Assembly: GCA_023257035.1 (NCBI GenBank)
Contig: JALRDI010000182.1
Span: 1-10,301, forward strand
Direction of reading: 5' to 3'
DNA: 10,301 nucleotides
Origin: Ilumatobacteraceae bacterium
Lineage (GTDB): Bacteria; Actinomycetota; Acidimicrobiia; Acidimicrobiales; Ilumatobacteraceae
Numbering within the stretch: position 1 is the stretch's first letter; the number at the start of each line of letters is the position of its first letter. Shown here one piece after another: positions 6,618-10,301 of the stretch. The notes beneath the pieces are model-generated. The model worked only from the letters and a program-made list of their open reading frames with translations, was not told the DNA's origin and made no database searches. The position numbers were made by a program, and so were the translations under genes.

Positions 6618-6624
6618 AGCGGGC

Positions 6625-6972
6625 GTGAGTGGAGAATCCGACGAATACAGCCCAGAGCCCGATGAAGAGCAATTCGCCGAACTTGACCGAGAACTGCAAG
6701 AAGCTCGTGCTCGGGTAGCTGAAGCTCCCGTTGAGACCGTCATTACCAACCACGCAGTCGGGCTCTACGAACTTGCGGCAATTCATCTTTCTGCAAGCCC
6801 ACCTGACCTCGAGTCATCCGCCCTTGCGATCGATGCGTTCGCATGTCTCATCGAGGGGTTATCGGGCCGTCTCGGCGAAGAAAGCAGCACCCTCGAGGCT
6901 GCGCTCGCAAATATCCGGATGGCATTTGTTCAGGTGAAGCAGATGACATCTGCTCAAACCGACAGCGAGTAG
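6625..6972 (+). CDS. DUF1844-type conserved protein
   Basis: 115 residues from the GTG at 6625. An acidic start (about 1-25, rich in E and D) is followed by a helical core: TVITNHAVGLYELAAIHL at about 38-55, then DLESSALAIDAFACLIEGL near 61, and a last helix LANIRMAFVQVKQM near 94. This matches the small DUF1844 proteins of actinobacteria, which are often encoded divergently from infC; function is unknown. Helices are amphipathic, with no signal peptide or membrane span. The frame is open back to 6520, but the upstream residues run through the infC leader and look non-coding, and the TACGCT box supports the shorter form. It converges on the alkyltransferase-like gene with 10 bases between stops. 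Family assignment is from memory of its pattern and moderately sure. Confidence 0.8.
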   Translation: MSGESDEYSPEPDEEQFAELDRELQEARARVAEAPVETVITNHAVGLYELAAIHLSASPPDLESSALAIDAFACLIEGLSGRLGEESSTLEAALANIRMAFVQVKQMTSAQTDSE

Positions 6973-6982
6973 TCGCACAGGC

Positions 6983-7288
6983 TCAACGACGTCGAACCGC
7001 GAATCGACCAGCCGGCGACCGTTGAACATGACCTTGCTCAACCACGACGCCCTCTGCCCGCAGAAGCTCGGCGTGCTTCAGTTCATTTCCAGGTACGAGC
7101 CGACCCCCCGAGGTCACCACCCGCCACCACGGGAGCCCTTCGGTGACCGCCAACACCCTGCCGACATGCCTGAAGGCTCGCGGCGAACCAGCATCTGCTG
7201 CAATGTCGCCGTAGGAGACAACCTCACCTGGTTGCAATAGTTGGATGACCTCAGCGATTCGACTATCAAGATTGTTCGGTTGAGCCAT
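6983..7288 (-). CDS. Alkyltransferase-like protein (MGMT fold, no acceptor Cys)
   Basis: 101 residues, the length of a lone MGMT/Ogt DNA-binding domain. Seen in order: GEVVSYGDIAADAGSPRAFRHVG at about 21-43, containing the helix-turn-helix and the Arg finger region (RHVGRVL), then LPWWRVVTSGGRLVPG near 52, and ELLRAEGVVVEQG near 74. True O6-alkylguanine transferases have PCHRV; here the Cys is Trp and the His is Trp (PWWRVV), so it cannot accept alkyl groups. Alkyltransferase-like proteins bind O6-alkylguanine, flip it out and direct nucleotide excision repair to the site; that role is inferred from the family. The ATG follows the cold-shock-like stop by 20 bases, so it is probably the last gene of the rsmB-mogA-hisG cluster. 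Confidence 0.88.
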   Translation of the reverse strand: MAQPNNLDSRIAEVIQLLQPGEVVSYGDIAADAGSPRAFRHVGRVLAVTEGLPWWRVVTSGGRLVPGNELKHAELLRAEGVVVEQGHVQRSPAGRFAVRRR

Positions 7289-7308
7289 CGATCAACCCCA
7301 ATTCATCC

Positions 7309-7518
7309 TCATGAAGGCCGAGGGGTGACCTTTACTGCTTCACGGCGTCCGAACCGCCGGGCGGTTACCACCGAAACCGTTGTTCCTACAGAAATGTCCC
7401 GCGATCCGTCCGCTATCGCAATGCAATGAAAAGGAACCGAATCACCGTCGAGATCAATCATTCCGAGGCCAACAACTGCATCGAATGCAGTAACGGTTCC
7501 CTCAGAATTTGCGATCAC
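7309..7518 (-). CDS. Small cold-shock-domain-like protein
   Basis: 69 residues. GTVTAFDAVVGLGMIDLDG at about 7-25 corresponds to the first strands and RNP1 of a cold-shock domain (KGFGFI in CspA), and VPFHCIAIADGSR at about 28-40 corresponds to RNP2 (VFVHFSAI). The aromatic residues of RNP1 are replaced (VGLGMI), so RNA binding may be weak or altered. This PFHC form is common in actinobacteria. The GTG start shares four bases (GTGA) with the hisG stop, indicating translational coupling. Role in the cell is unknown. Confidence 0.8.
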   Translation of the reverse strand: MIANSEGTVTAFDAVVGLGMIDLDGDSVPFHCIAIADGSRDISVGTTVSVVTARRFGRREAVKVTPRPS

Positions 7519-8387
7519 GGAACAATCTTCGAGATTGGAATTTCAACAAGATCGGTTGCACCGGCCTCTGACAACGCAGGGATCAGGCGGTTGATATCGC
7601 TCTTTGCCACCACCGTCTCAACGGCGTAATCACCGTTTGCCAGTTGATTCACAGTTGGGCTCTTCGCCGCCGGCAAAATCTCAAGGACGTTGTTGCGAAG
7701 TGCCGACGTCACGTTGATCTTCAGCAGCACCTTGCCACGGGCATCAAGCGCACCATTCAACAGAATCATGATCTGCTCCATCGCCCGCCGAAGTTCTGGG
7801 TTGGCGTAGGAGCTCGGATTCGCAATGACTTCGGTATAACTCGTAAGCATCGTGTCAATGACTCGCAGGCCCGCAGCTTTCAGCGCCCGCCCGGTTTCGG
7901 TGATGTCGACAACGCAATCCGCAATGTCAGGCACCTTCGCCTCACTTGCCCCGTACGAGAGCCGCACATCGGCATTTACACCTCGCTCAGCAAAGAAACG
8001 CTTTGTCATCTCGGGATACTCAGACGTCACACGAACGCCATCGGGCAGGTCGGCAACACTCTGGTAAGGCGAGTCGCCTGCGACGGCCACGACGACTCGC
8101 ACCGGATTCGACGTCGCTTTGGAGTATTTCAGCTCACCAAGGCTTTCGACCGTACTAGATGTTTCTTCGACCCAGTCACGTCCGGTAATGCCGATATCGA
8201 ACAAGCCTTCAGCGACATACACAGGGATTTCCTGAGGACGAAGAATGCGCACTTCGACCACTCGAGGATCATCAATCGTGGCTCGGTAATCGACACTTGA
8301 TGAGCGAACGACCTGAAGGTCGGCGGCTTCAAACAATTCAAATGTCGCTTTTTCAAGCGAGCCCTTGGGGAGTACTAGACGCAACAC
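7515..8387 (-). CDS. hisG: ATP phosphoribosyltransferase, long form
   Basis: 290 residues, the self-contained long form (HisG_L) that needs no HisZ. It joins ATP and PRPP, the first and feedback-controlled step of histidine synthesis. The periplasmic-binding-protein-like catalytic part covers about 1-210: LRLVLPKGSLEKATFELFEA at the start, LRPQEIPVYVAEGLFDIGITGRD at about 49-71, and the PRPP loop region DIADCVVDITETGRALKAAG near 150. The C-terminal ACT-like regulatory domain that binds His runs from about 215 (SPTVNQLANGDYAVETVV near 240). The GTG at 8387 begins 2 residues before the first strand. A TAGCCT box ends 7 bases before it, so the gene may have its own leaderless promoter inside the cluster. 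No other his gene is visible. Confidence 0.96.
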   Translation of the reverse strand: MLRLVLPKGSLEKATFELFEAADLQVVRSSSVDYRATIDDPRVVEVRILRPQEIPVYVAEGLFDIGITGRDWVEETSSTVESLGELKYSKATSNPVRVVVAVAGDSPYQSVADLPDGVRVTSEYPEMTKRFFAERGVNADVRLSYGASEAKVPDIADCVVDITETGRALKAAGLRVIDTMLTSYTEVIANPSSYANPELRRAMEQIMILLNGALDARGKVLLKINVTSALRNNVLEILPAAKSPTVNQLANGDYAVETVVAKSDINRLIPALSEAGATDLVEIPISKIVP

Positions 8388-8394
8388 GGCCTTC

Positions 8395-8400
8395 AGGCTA
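8395..8400 (-). promoter_or_regulatory. Possible -10 box for leaderless hisG
   Basis: TAGCCT (TANNNT) ends 7 bases before the GTG of hisG, in the 29-base gap after mogA. GAAGG lies between them but only 2 bases from the GTG, too close for a normal Shine-Dalgarno. No good -35 is seen. Weak, but it repeats the geometry of three other starts here. Confidence 0.35.
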
Positions 8401-8416
8401 ACGGCCAGACTGTGCC

Positions 8417-8890
8417 TCAGTGCTCTGTTGGTTCATTCGCAAGAAGGGCGAGGGCGTGCGGCAAGACATCGATCACAGCATCAAGTTGCTCAACAGCCCC
8501 TTTGGGCGAACCTGGAAGATTGCAGATGATCGTTGTGCCAAGAATTCCGCACACACCGCGCGAGAGGCGTCCGAAAGGACTGATCGCTCGCATGGCTTCA
8601 GCAAATCCTGGAGCAACTCGTTCGATCACGTCAGTGGTTCCCTCAGGTGTTTGATCACGAGGCGCAAACCCGGTGCCGCCGGTAGTGGCGATCAGGCCCG
8701 AGAAGCCCGTGCTCATCTCGCGAAGAACTGCAGCAACGGCGTCCCGGCCGTCCTCGGTTACCCGACGTTCAACAACCTCAAATCCAGCCTCTTCTAAACG
8801 ATGGGCGACACCAGCCCCACCTGTGTCCTCGCGAACCCCATGATGCACTCCGTCGCTCACGGTCAGCACTTTTGCTTGAGGGACTGTCAT
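8417..8890 (-). CDS. MogA/MoaB-family molybdopterin adenylyltransferase
   Basis: 157 residues, usual for MogA/MoaB. These enzymes adenylate molybdopterin before metal insertion; some MoaB members have no proven activity. Seen: KVLTVSDGVHHGVREDTGG at about 7-25, the phosphate-binding TTGGTGFAPRDQTPEG at about 69-84, and ICNLPGSPKGAVEQLDAVIDVLPH near 127, all molybdopterin-binding (MoCF) fold signatures. The ATG overlaps the rsmB stop in ATGA, so its translation is coupled to rsmB. No other molybdenum cofactor genes are in the window, so partner genes must lie elsewhere. MogA versus MoaB cannot be settled by eye. Confidence 0.93.
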   Translation of the reverse strand: MTVPQAKVLTVSDGVHHGVREDTGGAGVAHRLEEAGFEVVERRVTEDGRDAVAAVLREMSTGFSGLIATTGGTGFAPRDQTPEGTTDVIERVAPGFAEAMRAISPFGRLSRGVCGILGTTIICNLPGSPKGAVEQLDAVIDVLPHALALLANEPTEH

Positions 8891-9969
8891 GTCGAACGAC
8901 GGTATCTCATCATGACCATTCCGTCAGTGTCTGCTTCATGTGGAAGCACACGCCATCCGTCGCCGAATCGCTGCCACTCCCCTTCAGGTTCAGCATGATC
9001 GACTTCCCACCCATCGGGCATGGAATGGTCGATTGACTCACTCGAATTAATCGTGCACACGCTGTAGACGAAGCGCCCACCTGGTCTCACCAGCGCAGTG
9101 GCCGAATGAATCAGTGACTGCTGAAGCGTTGACAACACATCGATGTCCCGCGGCTCAACCCGCCAACGTGAATCTGGACGGCGACGAAGCGCTCCAAGAC
9201 CAGAACATGGCGCATCAAGCAGCACCGCATCAAAACTATTGGGGGCAAACGGCGGGAGGGTCCCGTCAGCAGCAAGCACCGACAGCTGACCGCCTGATAG
9301 CCCCAGCCGATGCCCGTTCTCTGCAATAAGACCCGCTCGCTGTGGTCGGAGATCTGCAGCAATCACCGACGCTCCCTCACCCGCAAGCGCCGTGGCCTTT
9401 CCGCCAGGTGCCGCACAAAGGTCAAGAATTAGCTCTTCTGGCTGAGCATTTACTGCTGCGGCAACCCACGTCGATGCACGGTCTTGCACATAACCGTCAT
9501 CTCGCACCACCGGTGCCGGCGGGACGTTCATTCGAGCGAGAGATGCAACTGCGTGTTCCTGTCCAACTTCTTCGACATAGAGCTTGTAGATCCAGTCAGG
9601 GACACTCAACTGGGAGGCAAGTGATGGCCACGTCAGTTCTGACGGCGGGGGACCTTCAACAGTGCGTCGTAAAATTGCATTCACAAACCCTCTCACCCGG
9701 CGTGGAGCAAGCGAGACAGTCTCATGAACCGCTGCATGAGCAGGAACTCCTCCCCAACCCCATTGATAGGCACCAAGACGAAGAATTCGACGGGTTGCTG
9801 CATCAGGTGGCGACGAAATATGCCGATCAACCAATGCGTCGCAGGCGCGTCGAAGGCGCGTTGTTCCGTACACCAGGTCAGTGACCATTGCCCGATCGCT
9901 TCGAGACAATGAACTGCGGTCAAGTGTTGACGGAACAACAAGGTTGGCGAATGCCCCTTCTTCCTCAAT
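8887..9969 (-). CDS. rsmB: 16S rRNA (cytosine-C5) methyltransferase RsmB-like, N-terminus missing
   Basis: About 360 residues; relatives usually have 430-460. The enzyme methylates a cytosine (C967 in E. coli) of 16S rRNA with SAM. The NusB-like RNA-binding domain is recognisable from IEEEGAFANLVVPSTLD through DRAMVTDLVYGTTRLRRACD (about residues 1-140). The methyltransferase domain follows, with LDLCAAPGGKATALAGEG (SAM motif I), DAVLLDAPCSGLGALRR (motif IV, PC) and FVYSVCTINSSES (motif VI, with the nucleophile Cys). It ends in DGMVMMRYRR, a normal terminus. The frame reads back past the TTG at 9907-9909 with clear family similarity up to about 9969, then meets TGA at 9973-9975. The usual 15-30 first residues are absent because the sequence changes to AT-rich DNA there. 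It is thus cut by a chimeric junction or an insertion. The 3' end overlaps mogA. Confidence 0.9.
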   Translation of the reverse strand: MEEEGAFANLVVPSTLDRSSLSRSDRAMVTDLVYGTTRLRRACDALVDRHISSPPDAATRRILRLGAYQWGWGGVPAHAAVHETVSLAPRRVRGFVNAILRRTVEGPPPSELTWPSLASQLSVPDWIYKLYVEEVGQEHAVASLARMNVPPAPVVRDDGYVQDRASTWVAAAVNAQPEELILDLCAAPGGKATALAGEGASVIAADLRPQRAGLIAENGHRLGLSGGQLSVLAADGTLPPFAPNSFDAVLLDAPCSGLGALRRRPDSRWRVEPRDIDVLSTLQQSLIHSATALVRPGGRFVYSVCTINSSESIDHSMPDGWEVDHAEPEGEWQRFGDGWRVLPHEADTDGMVMMRYRRST

Positions 9970-9975
9970 TCCTCA
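9955..9975. other. Junction between mid-GC genome and AT-rich DNA
   Basis: On the minus strand, the rsmB frame (IEEEGAF) and an AT-rich frame (YRKVEELRKK) meet in different phases over the shared purine stretch ATTGAGGAAGAA. GC drops from over 50% to about 28% and both genes are broken. A short shared word at the joint is what an assembly error, library ligation or amplification chimera would leave; a real insertion is less likely. Confidence 0.7.
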
Positions 9976-10184
9976 ACTTTTCTATACGTTGGAATATTAA
10001 AATATTTTTCTTCGTCTGAACTCATTTCTTTTACCAAAGGATTTATAATATCGTTATAAGGTTCCATCATTATTGACACTATGTATTCAATACATTCCTC
10101 GCAAGTATTGTCCTCTAACCATTGATAGATTTTATTAAAAGGATATTCACTCTTAAAATTAAAATCTTTATCTATAAAATTGCT
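9961..10184 (-). CDS. Fragment of an unrecognised AT-rich gene
   Basis: An open minus-strand frame of about 75 codons from a TGA at 10185-10187 to the junction, after which it runs out of phase into rsmB. It includes YQWLEDNTCEECIEYIVSIM, MEPYNDIINPLVKEMSSDEE and FNIPTYRKVEELRKK. The composition is acidic-lysine, like a soluble protein of a low-GC organism or virus. Possible starts are GTG at 10079 or ATG at 10070 and 10067, with no clear Shine-Dalgarno. I do not recognise the family. It overlaps an open plus-strand frame, so either may be chance. Confidence 0.35.
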
Positions 10185-10301
10185 TCAAATAATCTTAACT
10201 ATGTGAGTTATTATTTTGGCTTTAACAAGCTGTCTCCAGCAAACTACTATTTAACAAATCCTCTTGCCTATTTAATTACCAACATAGGATATGGAAGAAA
10301 G
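9976..10301. other. AT-rich tail of foreign composition
   Basis: The 281 bases from 10021 to the end hold about 28% GC by hand count (79 G or C), against well over 50% in neighbouring rsmB. Apart from the two weak open frames listed, nothing is seen in it: no RNA gene, repeat, terminal inverted repeat or integrase. Confidence 0.75.
10203..10301 (+). CDS. Possible start of an unrecognised AT-rich gene
   Basis: A plus-strand frame open from 10119 to the window edge; from GTG at 10203 it reads 33 residues, including YYFGFNKLSPANYYLTNPLA, rich in Tyr and Asn. All minus-strand frames are closed at the far right end, which mildly favours this one. No Shine-Dalgarno or recognisable domain is seen. 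Too short to call with confidence. Confidence 0.2.
   Translation, partial: MSYYFGFNKLSPANYYLTNPLAYLITNIGYGRK

Noticed and set aside
6520..6624. Longer form of the DUF1844-type protein
   Set aside because: The upstream residues read through the hairpin and the infC leader, and a TACGCT box sits 7 bases before the GTG at 6625.
9907..9909. TTG as the true start of rsmB
   Set aside because: Family similarity (IEEEGAFANLVVP) continues in frame for 20 residues upstream, so the gene is truncated, not short.
1..10301. CRISPR array, tRNA, rRNA, insertion sequence or phage genes
   Set aside because: No spaced direct repeats, cloverleaf sequences, terminal inverted repeats, transposase or integrase motifs were seen on either strand.

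Overview
The window looks like a contig of a mid-GC actinobacterium, most likely of the Acidimicrobiia type; this placement is inferred from gene order and protein style, as no marker search was possible. Evidence: an infC-rpmI-rplT-rRNA methyltransferase-pheS-pheT order with argC beyond it, a DUF1844-type gene divergent from infC, a PFHC-type small cold-shock-like protein, a long-form HisG, and several start codons lying 6 to 8 bases after a TANNNT box, as in actinobacterial leaderless genes. By eye, GC is roughly 55% until about position 9960. The last 281 bases (10021-10301) have about 28% GC by hand count.

Layout: (1) 1-219, start of argC on the minus strand. (2) 299-862, a YqgE/AlgH-family gene on the plus strand, divergent from argC and convergent with pheT. 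(3) 889-6438, a minus-strand translation cluster transcribed infC, rpmI, rplT, SpoU-type rRNA methyltransferase, a 250-base leader, then pheS and pheT. (4) 6625-6972, a DUF1844-type gene on the plus strand, divergent from infC. (5) 6983-9969, a second minus-strand cluster transcribed rsmB-like, mogA-like, hisG, cold-shock-like, alkyltransferase-like, with ATGA and GTGA overlaps or short gaps. (6) 9976-10301, an AT-rich tail unlike the rest and joined inside rsmB, probably an assembly or amplification chimera.

The infC cluster supplies an initiation factor, two large-subunit proteins, an rRNA-modifying enzyme and both subunits of phenylalanyl-tRNA synthetase. Two control points can be read from the sequence. 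infC appears to start at a non-AUG codon (ATA) behind a good Shine-Dalgarno, the hallmark of IF3 self-control. The pheST leader has a promoter (TTGGTC-17-TATGAT) placed so that a transcript would begin at or near a GTG opening a 17-codon mini-ORF with two Phe codons followed by a GC-rich hairpin, suggesting attenuation.

Most of the window is ordinary core genome. No phage, CRISPR, insertion sequence, tRNA or defence system was seen. The points worth a second look are the pheST leader, the infC start, the leaderless promoter pattern, the cysteine-less alkyltransferase-like protein, and the composition break in rsmB.
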